A stretch of DNA of 56,035 nucleotides, taken from positions 1 through 56,035 of the forward strand of contig CADAPC010000007.1 in the NCBI GenBank assembly GCA_902789725.1, given 5' to 3'. The position numbers and the translations under genes were made by a program. Source of the stretch: an uncultured Bacteroidales bacterium (GTDB lineage: Bacteria > Bacteroidota > Bacteroidia > Bacteroidales > Bacteroidaceae). Within the stretch, counting starts at the first letter, position 1. Each line of letters starts with the position of its first letter. Shown here in pieces: positions 1 through 8,588 of this stretch. Below the pieces are notes generated by a model. The model searched no databases. It was not told where the DNA came from and saw nothing but the letters and a program-made list of their open reading frames with translations.

Positions 1-102
1 GCAAATACCTGACAGCAAAAGTATCATTCCATGCCGAAGGCGATAGCCGACGGCCATTTGTTATATCTCATTTTTGTTTGCCTTGTGGCAATGAGGACTT
101 CG

Positions 103-212
103 CTCAAAATGATAAGAAAATTTAATTTGAAAATTATATGAATGTTATGCGCCATCACCGTTCCTTATTATTTTCTTATTATTTTCTTGTTTCATTTTCT
201 TATCATTTTGAG
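103..212. repeat. 19-bp perfect inverted repeat with 72-nt spacer
   Basis: Positions 103-121 and 194-212 are exact reverse complements (core AAAATGATAAGAAAAT and its complement). The spacer holds tandem TTATTATTTTC units around 165-189. No gene is visible in 1-255; the stretch lies downstream of the leftward flippase and looks like a repeat-rich intergenic region. It could act as a terminator-like hairpin or be a mobile-element relic. Confidence 0.6.
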
Positions 213-255
213 GCCGCAGGCCGACCCATGTAGAACAACCGAAACTTGTGTCATA

Positions 256-1704
256 TTACTTTTTCTTGAATCGTTTTCCTATCACAGGGAGGGAGTGGAG
301 GGGGAGGTCCTTGCGGATGAGTTCGAAGAGGAACAGGGCGATGAGGCCCGTGTTGAGCACAAGGTGCAGCCAGGTGGGCCAGGAGGCAGGGAGACTCTCC
401 ATGGCGACGAAGAGGACGGCGGCGAGGAGAATGTAGGTGAAGATGCCCTTGAGGTCGTAGTCGATGGGGTTGAGACGCTGTCCCACGAAGTAGCTGAGGA
501 CCATTGATGTGGCATAGCCTGCGAAACCGCCCCAGGCACAGGCCATGTAACCATACTTGGGAATGAAGAGGACATTGATGGCTATGAGCACGACGCAGCC
601 GGCGAGGGAGAACCAGGCTCCCCAGGTGGTTTGGTCGATGAGTTTGTACCAGAACGAGAGGTTGAAGTAGATGCCCATCATGATTTCGGCAGCCATGACA
701 ATGGGTACTGCCACGAGGCCTTCGCGGTACTCAGCACCAATGATGAACTGGATGAGGTCCATGTAGCCCATCACCACGAGGAAGGCGAAGAGGGTGAAGA
801 TGATGAAGTACTTCATGGCATGGGCATAGTACTCCTTGGAGTCTCTGTCCTTTGCCTTGGAGAAGACAATGGGTTCGTAGGCATAGCGGAAGGCCTGGGT
901 AATCATGGCCATGATCATGGCTACCTTCACGCAGGCTCCATACACGCCCAATTGTGCTTTGGCATCGGCTGTGTCGGACACCAGGGGGAAGATAATCTTG
1001 TCGGCTGTCTGGTTGAGGATGCCAGCTATGCTGAGCACCAGGATGGGCCAGGAGTAGGTGAGCATGCGGCGGAGCAGGGAAAAATCGACTTGCCATTTCA
1101 CCTTGAAGAAGTCGGGGACAAAGAAGAAGGTGATGAGTGTTGTACACCACAGGTTGATGAGGAAGACGTAATAGACGGTGGTCTTGCCCAGCACCACGAA
1201 GTAGAGGAGGTTGAGGGCAATGTTGAGCAGGATGAAGAGGAACTTGAGCGAGGCAAACTTGATGGGCCGCTTCTGGAATCGCAGATAGCTGAAGGGGATG
1301 GCTTGTATGGCATCGAGTGCCACCACAGTGGCCATCATTTGCAGGTACTCGTGGTGGTCGGCATAGCCTAAGGCATTGCTGATGGGGTTGATGAAGCCAA
1401 ACACACAGGCCAAGAAGAGGACGGACAGGCTGCCGACAACTGCCATGGCGGTGGAGAAGACGGTGTCGGGCTTTTCCCCTTCCTTATTGGCAAAACGGAA
1501 GAGGGTGGTCTCCATTCCGAAGGTGAGGATGGCCAGGGCTAAGGCGGTGTAAGCGTAGATGTTGACGCTTACACCGTAGTCGCCCGATTCTTTGGGCATA
1601 TAATTGGTGTAGAGCGTTACCATGAAATAGTTCAGGAAACGCCCTACAATACTGCTTACGCCATAAATGGCTGTGTCTTTTGCAAGGTTTTTAAGATTGG
1701 GCAT
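256..1704 (-). CDS. Polysaccharide flippase (MATE/Wzx-like)
   Basis: A polytopic membrane protein of 482 residues, probably moving lipid-linked sugar units across the inner membrane (O-antigen or capsule type). The N-terminus NLAKDTAIYGVSSIVGRFLNY is typical of the Wzx/RfbX group, and about a dozen hydrophobic segments follow. The open frame extends upstream to 1941, but that extension translates the 9-bp repeat array (1713-1797) and the antisense of speA, so the ATG at 1704 is the sensible start. It lies 97 bp downstream of speA on the same strand and may be co-transcribed with it. The substrate cannot be told from the sequence. No glycosyltransferases are adjacent, so it is an orphan flippase here. 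Confidence 0.85.
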   Translation of the reverse strand: MPNLKNLAKDTAIYGVSSIVGRFLNYFMVTLYTNYMPKESGDYGVSVNIYAYTALALAILTFGMETTLFRFANKEGEKPDTVFSTAMAVVGSLSVLFLACVFGFINPISNALGYADHHEYLQMMATVVALDAIQAIPFSYLRFQKRPIKFASLKFLFILLNIALNLLYFVVLGKTTVYYVFLINLWCTTLITFFFVPDFFKVKWQVDFSLLRRMLTYSWPILVLSIAGILNQTADKIIFPLVSDTADAKAQLGVYGACVKVAMIMAMITQAFRYAYEPIVFSKAKDRDSKEYYAHAMKYFIIFTLFAFLVVMGYMDLIQFIIGAEYREGLVAVPIVMAAEIMMGIYFNLSFWYKLIDQTTWGAWFSLAGCVVLIAINVLFIPKYGYMACAWGGFAGYATSMVLSYFVGQRLNPIDYDLKGIFTYILLAAVLFVAMESLPASWPTWLHLVLNTGLIALFLFELIRKDLPLHSLPVIGKRFKKK

Positions 1705-1712
1705 GGTGGGGT

Positions 1713-1797
1713 AATGGGGGTTTATGGGGGTTATGGGGCCTATGGGTCTTATAGGACTTATAGGACTTATGGGTCTTATAGGACTTATAGGCCCCAT
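1713..1797. repeat. Degenerate 9-bp tandem repeat (TATAGGACT / TATGGGTCT)
   Basis: From 1741 the sequence is a run of 9-mers: TATGGGTCT, TATAGGACT twice, TATGGGTCT, TATAGGACT, TATAGGCCC. It is preceded by more degenerate TTATGGGGG units. Because the period is a multiple of three and the units lack stops, both strands stay open; this produces spurious PISPIRPIS-like and GLIGLMGLI-like extensions of neighbouring frames. It sits between the speA stop and the flippase start. Confidence 0.8.
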
Positions 1798-1801
1798 GGG
1801 T

Positions 1802-3697
1802 TTATTCCAAATACGTGTAGCCGTAGAGGCCGCTGCGGTAGGTGTCGAGGAACTCTTTGCCTTCTTCGAGGGTGATTTTTCCTTCTTTGATGGCTTGCTT
1901 GGCCCAGATTTCGAGGCTGCGCACGAGTTTCTTGGGTTCATACTGCACGTAGCTGAGCACGTCGGCTACGGTTTCGCCATCGATGATGTTCTTGATGTGG
2001 TAGCCATCCTTGTCGGTGGTGACGTGGATGGCGTTGGTGTCGCCAAAGAGGTTGTGCATGTCGCCCAGAATCTCTTGGTATGCACCTACGAGGAAGACAC
2101 CGATGTAGTAGGAACCCTTCTTCTTGTCGAGCGAGTGGAGGGGGATGAAGTGGCTCACTCCTGTCTCGGTGGCGAATTGTGCAATCTTGCCATCGGAGTC
2201 GCAGGTGATGTCCTGAAGGGTGGCGTTGCGGTCGGGTCGCTCGTTGAGGCGCTGGATGGGCATGATGGGGAAGATTTGGTCGATGGCCCAGGCATCAGGC
2301 AGTGAGTGGAAGAGGGAGAAGTTGCAGAAATACTTGTCGGCTAAGAGTTTGTCGAGCGAGTGGAACTCCTCAGGCACATGTTTCATGGTGTGGACCAGGG
2401 TGTTGATTTCGCGGGCCACAGCCCAGTACATGCGTTCAATCTCGGCACGGGTTTTCAGGTCGAGCATGCCGTGGGAGAAGAGGTCGAGGGCCTCTTCGCG
2501 GATTTGCTGGGCGTCGTGCCAGTTCTCCAACATGTTGCGCACATTGATGTTGCACCAGATGTCGTAGAGTTCTTTGGCCAGGGAGTGGTCGTCCTGCCCA
2601 ACGACAAACTCGTCGGGCATGGCGGGCACTTCGGTGGTTTCGAGCACTTCCATGATGAGCACGGAGTGGTGGGCCGCCAAGGAGCGTCCACCCTCGGTGA
2701 TGATGTTGGGGTGGGGAATGTTGTTGGCATCGGCTGCGTCAACGAAGGTATAGACGCAGTTGTTCACGTATTCCTGGATGGAATAGTTGACAGAGCTTTC
2801 GCTGTTGCTGGAACGGCTGCCGTCGTAATCGACGCCCAGGCCTCCGCCGCAATCGACAAACTCCACGCCGTAGCCCATTTGGTGGAGCTGTACGTAGAAC
2901 ATGCTTGCCTCGCGCAGGGCGTTCTGGATGCGGCGAATTTTGGTGATTTGCGAACCGATGTGGAAGTGGATGAGGCGTAGGCAGTCTTTCATGTCGTTCT
3001 CCTCAATGTATTGTAGTGCCTGCAACAGTTCGCCAGAGGTGAGGCCGAACTTGCTGGCATCTCCTCCGCTTTCTTCCCACTTGCCAGAGCCTGAGGCGGC
3101 GAGCTTGATGCGGATGCCCATGTTGGGGCGCACACCTATTTTCTTCGCCATGCGGGTGATGATTTCCAGCTCGTTGAACTTCTCCACCACGATGAAGATG
3201 CGCTTGCCCATCTTTTGGGCGAGCAAGGCCAGTTCTATGTAATCTTGGTCTTTGTAACCGTTGCAGATAATGAGCGAGTCGCTGTTCATGTTGACAGCTA
3301 AGACGGCATGCAGTTCGGGTTTTGAGCCTGCCTCCAAGCCGAGGTTGAACTTTTTGCCGTGCTTGATGACCTCTTCCACCACAGGGCTGATTTGGTTCAC
3401 CTTGATGGGGTAGATGATGAAGTTTTCCCCTTTGTAGCCATACTCGTTGGCTGCTTTGTTGAAGCAGATGGCTGTTTTCTCGATGCGGTTGTCGATGATG
3501 TCGGGAAAACGAACCAGCACGGGGGCTGACACGTCGCGCAGGGCGAGGTCGTCCATGACTTCTTTCAGATCGACCTCAACACCATCCTTGCGTGGTGTTA
3601 CTGCCACATTTCCTTTCTCGTTGATGCGGAAATAGTTGATGCCCCAACCGTTGATGCCATAGAGTTCGTTGGAGTCTTCAATGCGCCATTTTCTCAT
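1802..3697 (-). CDS. speA: Biosynthetic arginine decarboxylase
   Basis: Decarboxylates L-arginine to agmatine with pyridoxal phosphate, the first step of the agmatine route to putrescine and spermidine. At 631 residues it has the usual length of the SpeA group of fold-III decarboxylases. The PLP lysine is expected at Lys99 in IIYPIKVNQ. HFHIGSQI, the glycine-rich DCGGGLGVDYDG and the N-terminal WRIEDSNELYGINGWG are family hallmarks. The start is the ATG of MRKWRIEDS. It lies downstream of topA and aroK on the same strand, separated from aroK by a 176-bp inverted-repeat element, so its transcription may depend on read-through or on a promoter I could not identify. Cytoplasmic. Confidence 0.97.
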   Translation of the reverse strand: MRKWRIEDSNELYGINGWGINYFRINEKGNVAVTPRKDGVEVDLKEVMDDLALRDVSAPVLVRFPDIIDNRIEKTAICFNKAANEYGYKGENFIIYPIKVNQISPVVEEVIKHGKKFNLGLEAGSKPELHAVLAVNMNSDSLIICNGYKDQDYIELALLAQKMGKRIFIVVEKFNELEIITRMAKKIGVRPNMGIRIKLAASGSGKWEESGGDASKFGLTSGELLQALQYIEENDMKDCLRLIHFHIGSQITKIRRIQNALREASMFYVQLHQMGYGVEFVDCGGGLGVDYDGSRSSNSESSVNYSIQEYVNNCVYTFVDAADANNIPHPNIITEGGRSLAAHHSVLIMEVLETTEVPAMPDEFVVGQDDHSLAKELYDIWCNINVRNMLENWHDAQQIREEALDLFSHGMLDLKTRAEIERMYWAVAREINTLVHTMKHVPEEFHSLDKLLADKYFCNFSLFHSLPDAWAIDQIFPIMPIQRLNERPDRNATLQDITCDSDGKIAQFATETGVSHFIPLHSLDKKKGSYYIGVFLVGAYQEILGDMHNLFGDTNAIHVTTDKDGYHIKNIIDGETVADVLSYVQYEPKKLVRSLEIWAKQAIKEGKITLEEGKEFLDTYRSGLYGYTYLE

Positions 3698-3718
3698 ACT
3701 TCTTTCACGTTCGCTATA

Positions 3719-3894
3719 GGTATGTTCTAATAATTACTAAATCTGAGATGATTATCTTCCATTGTTTTTGTTGCTTTTGGGCATCTTTGGGCATCATCCC
3801 TTGGGTCATAGCTCGCTATGCCCCTGCGGTCTTGCACCCAAATCTACTCCAAAATCAACTAAAAACAATTGAAAGCTAATTTTTAGAACATACC
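3719..3894. repeat. 176-bp MITE-like inverted-repeat element (copy A of a dispersed repeat)
   Basis: The ends GGTATGTTCTAA (3719-3730) and TTAGAACATACC (3883-3894) are perfect inverted repeats. The arms stay similar further inward (AATTA, then ATTGTTTTT, GTTG and TTTTGG on both sides). Positions 3773-3894 recur at 8406-8527 with 4 mismatches in 122 bp. The centre has a short hairpin CATAGC-TC-GCTATG (3807-3820) nested in TTTGGG/CCCAAA. Its right end supplies the last codons and TAA of aroK. Confidence 0.8.
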
Positions 3895-4404
3895 TTTAAT
3901 TTGATTGACATAATTCTTGATTTGATCTTTGGTGTGAATCACCTCTATCTTGAGGGTGTGCTTGGCTTTCTGATAATAGGGCAACCGTTTTTGGAGCGAC
4001 TCCTCGATGTAGGCGATGAGTTCTTCGGGGGTCTTCCCCTGAATGAGGGGGCGTACCGTCTTGCCCATTTGCAGGTGTTCCTTCAGCACGGTGGGAGGTG
4101 CATCGAGAAAGAACGTTTCTCCGCGGGAGTTCATGTAGTCCATGTTGTCGAAGAAGCAGGGGGTGCCTCCTCCGCACGAGATGATGACGTTCTCAAACTC
4201 TGCCACCTCGTGCAGCATTTTCCGTTCTATCTCACGGAAGCCTTCTTCGCCTTTTTGGGCAAAGATGTCGGGTATCTTTTGGTGGAAGCGGTCTTCGATG
4301 TAGTTGTCGAGGTCGTAGAACTCCATTCCCATTTCGCGTGCCAGCACTTTGCCGATGGTGGTTTTTCCGGCACCCATATAGCCTACCAAGATAACTCTTT
4401 TCAT
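3883..4404 (-). CDS. aroK: Shikimate kinase
   Basis: Phosphorylates shikimate to shikimate 3-phosphate in the chorismate pathway. The P-loop GYMGAGKTTIG lies at residues 8-18, followed by the shikimate-binding region FYDLDNYIED, GFREIERKML and the glycine-rich CGGGTPCF. The length of 173 residues fits the family. The ATG at 4404 is chosen because family members begin with a short strand right before the P-loop. A GTG at 4413 would instead overlap the topA stop as GTGA and add three residues; both are possible. The final codons GMF-stop lie inside the dispersed repeat at 3719-3894, which suggests the element inserted at the gene end. Probably co-transcribed with topA. Confidence 0.95.
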   Translation of the reverse strand: MKRVILVGYMGAGKTTIGKVLAREMGMEFYDLDNYIEDRFHQKIPDIFAQKGEEGFREIERKMLHEVAEFENVIISCGGGTPCFFDNMDYMNSRGETFFLDAPPTVLKEHLQMGKTVRPLIQGKTPEELIAYIEESLQKRLPYYQKAKHTLKIEVIHTKDQIKNYVNQIKGMF

Positions 4405-4409
4405 GTGGT

Positions 4410-6752
4410 TCACTCTTCTTTCGTTGACTTACGTGCACGTTTGGCCGCCTTGGCTGGCTGGGGGGTGTTGATGATGTTCATACACTCCTCGTAGGTGAGA
4501 TTTTCGGGTTTCTTGACCGACTTGGGCAGCTTGTAGTTGGCACCTTTGTACTTGAGGTAAGGTCCGAATCGTCCGTTCATCACTTCCAGTTCAGCATCCT
4601 CTTCGAAGGTTTTCAGATGGGCTGAAGCCTCTGTCTTGCGGTGTTCTTCGATGAGTTTGATGGCATCGTCCAGGGTGGTGCTCATGGGGTCGGCATCTTT
4701 GGGCAGCGACACATATTTTTTGTTGTGCAGCACGTAGGGTCCGAAGCGTCCGGCACCGATGGTTACGGTTTCACCCTCGTATTCGCCTAAGGTGCGTGGG
4801 AGTTTGAAGAGTTCCAGTGCTTCCTCAAGGGTGATGGTGGCGATGCTCTGTCCCTTGTTCAGTTGGGCAAAGCGCGGTTTCTCCACTTCGTTGGCCACAC
4901 CAATCTGTACCATGGGTCCGAAGCGCCCAATCTTTACGCTGACGGGCTTGCCTGTGCCAGGTTCTGTGCCCAGAACGCGTTCGCCCACTTTGTACTCGTT
5001 TTTCTCTTGCAGCGTGGCGTCCACCAAGGGTTCCAGCTTGCCATAGAAGTCGCGCATCATCTCGTGCCAGTTCTCCCGTCCATCAGCGATTTCGTCGAAC
5101 TCCTTCTCCACGTTGGCGGTGAAGTTGTAATCGACAATGTCGGGGAAGGACTGCATCAAGAAGTCGTTCACCACCACACCGATGTCGGTGGGCAAGAGCT
5201 TTCCTTTTTCGTTGCCCATCACTTCTTTCTTGGTGGTCTTCTTCAGTTTGCCGGCAGACAGCTTGATGATGCCGTAGCTGTGTTCCTCGCCTTTCTTGTC
5301 GCCTTTCTCCACATATTCGCGCTGCTGGATGGTGGAGATGGTGGGGGCGTAGGTGGATGGGCGGCCAATGCCGAGTTCCTCCATCTTCTTCACCAAGCTT
5401 GCCTCCGTGTAGCGTGGGGGGTGCTGGGTGAAACGCTGGGTGGCGACCATTTCTTTCATGTCCAAAATTTCTCCTTGCTTCACGGCTGGCAACAGGCTTT
5501 CGAGCTCTTCCTGCTGATTGTCGTCATCGTATGATTCCCGATACACGCGCAGGAAACCATCGAAGGTGATGACTTCGCCTGTGGCCACAAAGGCGGCTTC
5601 GGATGCCACTTCGTCCTTTCCTGTGGCTTTGATGGTGATGGTGGTCTTTTCGGCTTCGGCATCTGCCATTTGGCTGGCTACGGTGCGCTTCCAAATGAGG
5701 TCGTAGAGGCGCTTCTCCTGCGCAGTGCCACTGATTTCGTGTTCCGACACGTAGGTGGGGCGGATGGCTTCGTGCGCTTCCTGGGCACCTTTTGAACTGG
5801 TGTGGAACTGGCGTGGCTTGGAGTATTTTTCGCCGTGGATTTTGAGGATTTCTTCTTTGGTGGTGTTGATGCAAAGCGAGGAGAGGTTCACGGAGTCGGT
5901 TCGCATGTAGGTGATGTGTCCCGACTCGTACAGATGCTGGGCCACAATCATGGTTTGGCTCACGGTGAAGCCTAACTTGCGGGCTGCCTCCTGCTGGAGG
6001 GTGGAGGTGGTGAAGGGAGGAGCGGGGCTCTTCTTCACGGGCTTCTTCTCAATGTCGGTGATGACAAATTCCTGGCCCTTGCATGCCATGAGGAATTGCT
6101 CGGCTTCGGCTTCGGTTTTGAATCCATGTCCTAACGATGCCTTGATTTCCTGTCCTTCCACCATGAAGATGGCACTTACTCTGTAGCTCGACTCGCTCTT
6201 GAAATTCTCAATCTCTTTTTCACGCTCTACAATCAGGCGAACGGCAACACTTTGCACACGCCCGGCGGAAAGGCTCGGTTTGAGTTTTTTCCACAACACG
6301 GGCGAGAGCTTGAAGCCCACGATGCGGTCGAGCACACGGCGTGCCTGTTGGGCATTCACCAATCCCATGTCGATGGTGCGGGGTGTCTCTATGGCTTTCA
6401 GAATGGCCGTCTTGGTGATTTCGTGAAAGACAATTCGTTTGGCCGCCTTGGGGTCTAACCCTAACACTTGGCTCAGATGCCAAGAGATGGCTTCTCCCTC
6501 GCGGTCTTCATCGGATGCTAACCAAACGGTTTGTGCAGCTTTCGCCTCTTTCTTCAGTTCTTTCACCACCGCCTCCTTGTCGGTGGGAATCTCATACTCT
6601 GGAGAAAATGTGTCGAGATTCACACTCATCTCCTTCTTCTTCAAGTCGCGGATATGTCCGTAGGAGGACATCACCTTGTAATCCTTGCCGAGGAATTTTT
6701 CCAGTGTTTTTGCCTTGGCTGGAGACTCGACAATCACTAAATTTTTCTGCAT
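4410..6752 (-). CDS. topA: DNA topoisomerase I (type IA)
   Basis: Relaxes negatively supercoiled DNA by transient single-strand cleavage. The N-terminal TOPRIM domain starts with LVIVESPAKAKTLEKFLG and contains the acidic DEDREGEAISWH metal site. The catalytic tyrosine is Tyr282 in HITYMRTDS. Of 780 residues, the C-terminal third holds repeated strand-rich topoisomerase C-terminal units (RFGPYV, RFGPYLKY) without the cysteines of classical zinc fingers, and the tail is basic. Cytoplasmic, DNA-bound. It heads a leftward group with aroK, which starts at or just after the topA stop. A TACCTTTG -7 box lies 42 bp upstream of the start. Confidence 0.97.
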   Translation of the reverse strand: MQKNLVIVESPAKAKTLEKFLGKDYKVMSSYGHIRDLKKKEMSVNLDTFSPEYEIPTDKEAVVKELKKEAKAAQTVWLASDEDREGEAISWHLSQVLGLDPKAAKRIVFHEITKTAILKAIETPRTIDMGLVNAQQARRVLDRIVGFKLSPVLWKKLKPSLSAGRVQSVAVRLIVEREKEIENFKSESSYRVSAIFMVEGQEIKASLGHGFKTEAEAEQFLMACKGQEFVITDIEKKPVKKSPAPPFTTSTLQQEAARKLGFTVSQTMIVAQHLYESGHITYMRTDSVNLSSLCINTTKEEILKIHGEKYSKPRQFHTSSKGAQEAHEAIRPTYVSEHEISGTAQEKRLYDLIWKRTVASQMADAEAEKTTITIKATGKDEVASEAAFVATGEVITFDGFLRVYRESYDDDNQQEELESLLPAVKQGEILDMKEMVATQRFTQHPPRYTEASLVKKMEELGIGRPSTYAPTISTIQQREYVEKGDKKGEEHSYGIIKLSAGKLKKTTKKEVMGNEKGKLLPTDIGVVVNDFLMQSFPDIVDYNFTANVEKEFDEIADGRENWHEMMRDFYGKLEPLVDATLQEKNEYKVGERVLGTEPGTGKPVSVKIGRFGPMVQIGVANEVEKPRFAQLNKGQSIATITLEEALELFKLPRTLGEYEGETVTIGAGRFGPYVLHNKKYVSLPKDADPMSTTLDDAIKLIEEHRKTEASAHLKTFEEDAELEVMNGRFGPYLKYKGANYKLPKSVKKPENLTYEECMNIINTPQPAKAAKRARKSTKEE

Positions 6753-6793
6753 ATATAGTCGTTTTGTTTTTTCTTCTTCAAGAAAATCGGGTG

Positions 6794-6801
6794 CAAAGGT
6801 A
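6794..6801 (-). promoter_or_regulatory. Bacteroidetes -7 box upstream of topA
   Basis: TACCTTTG read leftward, 42 bp upstream of the topA ATG. No good -33 TTTG was found at the usual distance, so the site is supported by the -7 element alone. Confidence 0.5.
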
Positions 6802-6890
6802 AAGAAAAAAATTCTTTCCTTATTATATAATGTGTTATTTTTTTCAAAAATTGTTTTTTTATTTTCTTAATTTAAATTATGCAAGTTTTC

Positions 6891-6921
6891 TTGTGGATGT
6901 CAACAACATTTGCTACATTTG
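6891..6921 (+). promoter_or_regulatory. Promoter of the Dabb-GH43 pair
   Basis: A -33-like TTGT (6891-6894) and -7 TACATTTG (6914-6921) with a 19-nt spacer, 20 bp before the Dabb gene. It is divergent from topA. Confidence 0.6.
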
Positions 6922-6941
6922 CATCACAATAAAAGAAAATT

Positions 6942-7247
6942 ATGGTTAAACACATCATCCTCTGGACATTGAATCCAGAACTCTCGGAAGAGGAAAAAGA
7001 GAATGTAAAGCGCGGCATCAAGGAAGGGCTGGAAGGGCTGGTTGGCAAGGTGCCTGGTTTGATTGACGTGAAAGTGAACATAGAGGGACGCTTGGCCTCG
7101 TCGAATGCTGACGTGATGCTCGACAGCACCTTGGAGTCGGAAGCTGCTCTGAAGGGGTATGCGGTTCATCCCGAACATGTTGCGGTGGCTAATGGTAAGG
7201 TGCGCCCTTATACGGTGCAACGCTCCTGTCTCGATTTTGAAATCTAA
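6942..7247 (+). CDS. Dabb-family (stress-responsive A/B barrel) protein
   Basis: A small cytoplasmic protein of 101 residues with the dimeric alpha/beta barrel signature: start MVKHIILWTL, the helix SEEEKENVKRGIKEGLEGL, then PGLIDVKV and a late HPEHVAVA. Dabb proteins are a diverse fold family whose individual biochemical roles are mostly unknown; no reaction can be assigned here. It begins 20 bp after a recognisable promoter and ends 15 bp before the GH43 gene, so the two probably share a transcript. That is an odd pairing of a cytoplasmic barrel protein with a secreted glycosidase. Confidence 0.85.
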   Translation: MVKHIILWTLNPELSEEEKENVKRGIKEGLEGLVGKVPGLIDVKVNIEGRLASSNADVMLDSTLESEAALKGYAVHPEHVAVANGKVRPYTVQRSCLDFEI

Positions 7248-7262
7248 TTAAACTTTCATTTT

Positions 7263-8396
7263 ATGAAGAAATCGCAATGGATGGCGAGCTTTGTGTTGTG
7301 CTGCATGGCTCTTTTCTCATCTGCACAGACACAAGCACAGGAACTGGTGAATGGGCAACTCTGGATGGACACTGATGGGAAGCACATCAATGCCCATGGG
7401 GGGAACATCCTTCAATATGATGGCACATATTATTGGTATGGCGAGAACCGCCCCGACCGTGGATTTACGACAGAGGAGGGAGTGGGTGTTTATTCATCTG
7501 CCGACATGAAAACGTGGAAGAATGAGGGAATTGCTTTGGCAGTGAGTCAGGAAAGGGGTCATGATATTGAACGTGGCTGCATCATGGAACGCCCCAAGGT
7601 GGTATATAATAAGAAGACCAAGAAGTTTGTCATGCTGTTCCATTTGGAGCTGAAGGGGCGCGGTTATGAGGCTGCACGTGTGGCGTTTGCACAGAGCGAC
7701 TCGCCCACAGGCCCTTTCCGCTTTATCCGTAGCACGCGGGTGAATGCGGGCAAATGGCCTTTCGACATGAACAAGCAGGCGCAAAAGGCGGCTCAGGGGA
7801 CTGATGCCTCGAAGTGGAAAGACTGGTGGACACCTGAGTGGCGCAAGGAAGTGGAGAAGGGCATGTATCTTTGGAGAGATTTTGAGGGTGGACAAATGAG
7901 CCGTGACATGACGGTCTTTATTGATGATGATGGGAAGGCCTATCACATCACTTCTTCGCAGGAGAATCTGACTCTGCTGGTGAGTGAACTGACGGATGAT
8001 TTTCTCGACTTTACGGGTAAATTCAACATGGTGGCTCCAGGAGGACAGAATGAGGCTCCCTGCATGGTGAAGCACAATGGTACGTATTGGCTCATCTGCT
8101 CGGGATGCACAGGATGGGCTCCTAACGAGGCGCGCATGTTCTCTGCCAAGAACATTTGGGGGCCTTGGAAGCAATGGCCATCGCCTTTTGTGGGGAAGGC
8201 CACGGGGTATCACGACATGCCAGCCAACAAGACGTTTGGCGCACAAGGCACGTTTATCTATCAGAAAGAGGGGAAACCGTTTTTCATGGCTGACATTTGG
8301 AATGACCGCCATCTTTCACAGTCGCTTCATCTTTGGTTGCCTATTGAGTTTGACGGCAATGGCACACCTGTGATTAAGTGGGTGGATAAGCTTTGA
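7263..8396 (+). CDS. Secreted glycoside hydrolase family 43 protein
   Basis: A 377-residue protein with a signal peptide (about residues 1-26, cut after AQTQA). It consists of a single five-bladed beta-propeller with no obvious extra module. WMDTDGKHINAHGG near residues 35-47 provides the catalytic aspartate. Glu264 in QNEAPCM is the likely general acid, and FIDDDGKAYHI carries the third acidic residue. The TDG-INAHGG motif resembles GH43 subfamilies active on galactans (exo-beta-1,3-galactanase-like), but subfamily and substrate are an inference. It follows the Dabb gene by 15 bp and is followed by copy B of the dispersed repeat and a hairpin. No SusC/SusD-type genes are adjacent. Confidence 0.88.
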   Translation: MKKSQWMASFVLCCMALFSSAQTQAQELVNGQLWMDTDGKHINAHGGNILQYDGTYYWYGENRPDRGFTTEEGVGVYSSADMKTWKNEGIALAVSQERGHDIERGCIMERPKVVYNKKTKKFVMLFHLELKGRGYEAARVAFAQSDSPTGPFRFIRSTRVNAGKWPFDMNKQAQKAAQGTDASKWKDWWTPEWRKEVEKGMYLWRDFEGGQMSRDMTVFIDDDGKAYHITSSQENLTLLVSELTDDFLDFTGKFNMVAPGGQNEAPCMVKHNGTYWLICSGCTGWAPNEARMFSAKNIWGPWKQWPSPFVGKATGYHDMPANKTFGAQGTFIYQKEGKPFFMADIWNDRHLSQSLHLWLPIEFDGNGTPVIKWVDKL

Positions 8397-8405
8397 GGTG
8401 GACAG

Positions 8406-8527
8406 GCTTTTGGGCATCTTTGGGCTTAATCCCTTGGGCCATAGCTCGCTATGCCCCTGCGGTCTTGTACCCAAATCTACTCCAAAATCAACTAAAAACA
8501 ATTGAAAGCTAATTTTTAGAACATACC
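8406..8527. repeat. Dispersed 122-bp repeat, copy B
   Basis: Matches 3773-3894 with 4 mismatches and no gaps, in the same orientation. It keeps the CATAGC-TC-GCTATG hairpin and the TTAGAACATACC end but lacks the left arm seen in copy A. It begins 9 bp after the GH43 stop. Confidence 0.85.
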
Positions 8528-8533
8528 AATACA

Positions 8534-8565
8534 GAGGGGGCTGCACGTTATGATGCAGTCCCCTC
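8534..8565. terminator. Hairpin between convergent GH43 and Lrp genes
   Basis: A 12-bp stem GAGGGGGCTGCA / TGCAGTCCCCTC (one G-U pair) with an 8-nt loop, lying between converging genes. The T-tract is poor on the plus side (CTTTGAT), so termination strength is uncertain. Confidence 0.55.
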
Positions 8566-8588
8566 CTTTGATACAATAGGATTAGGTT

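Noticed and set aside
1705..1941. N-terminal extension of the flippase with PISPIRPIS repeats
   Set aside because: It is the translation of the 9-bp repeat array and of antisense speA; the family N-terminus starts at 1704.
1724..2305. Rightward frame with a GLIGLMGLI repeat start
   Set aside because: It comes from the same repeat array and runs antisense to speA; it has no family features.
4405..4413. GTG start of aroK overlapping the topA stop
   Set aside because: Possible, but the ATG at 4404 gives the usual short N-terminus before the P-loop; kept as an alternative only.
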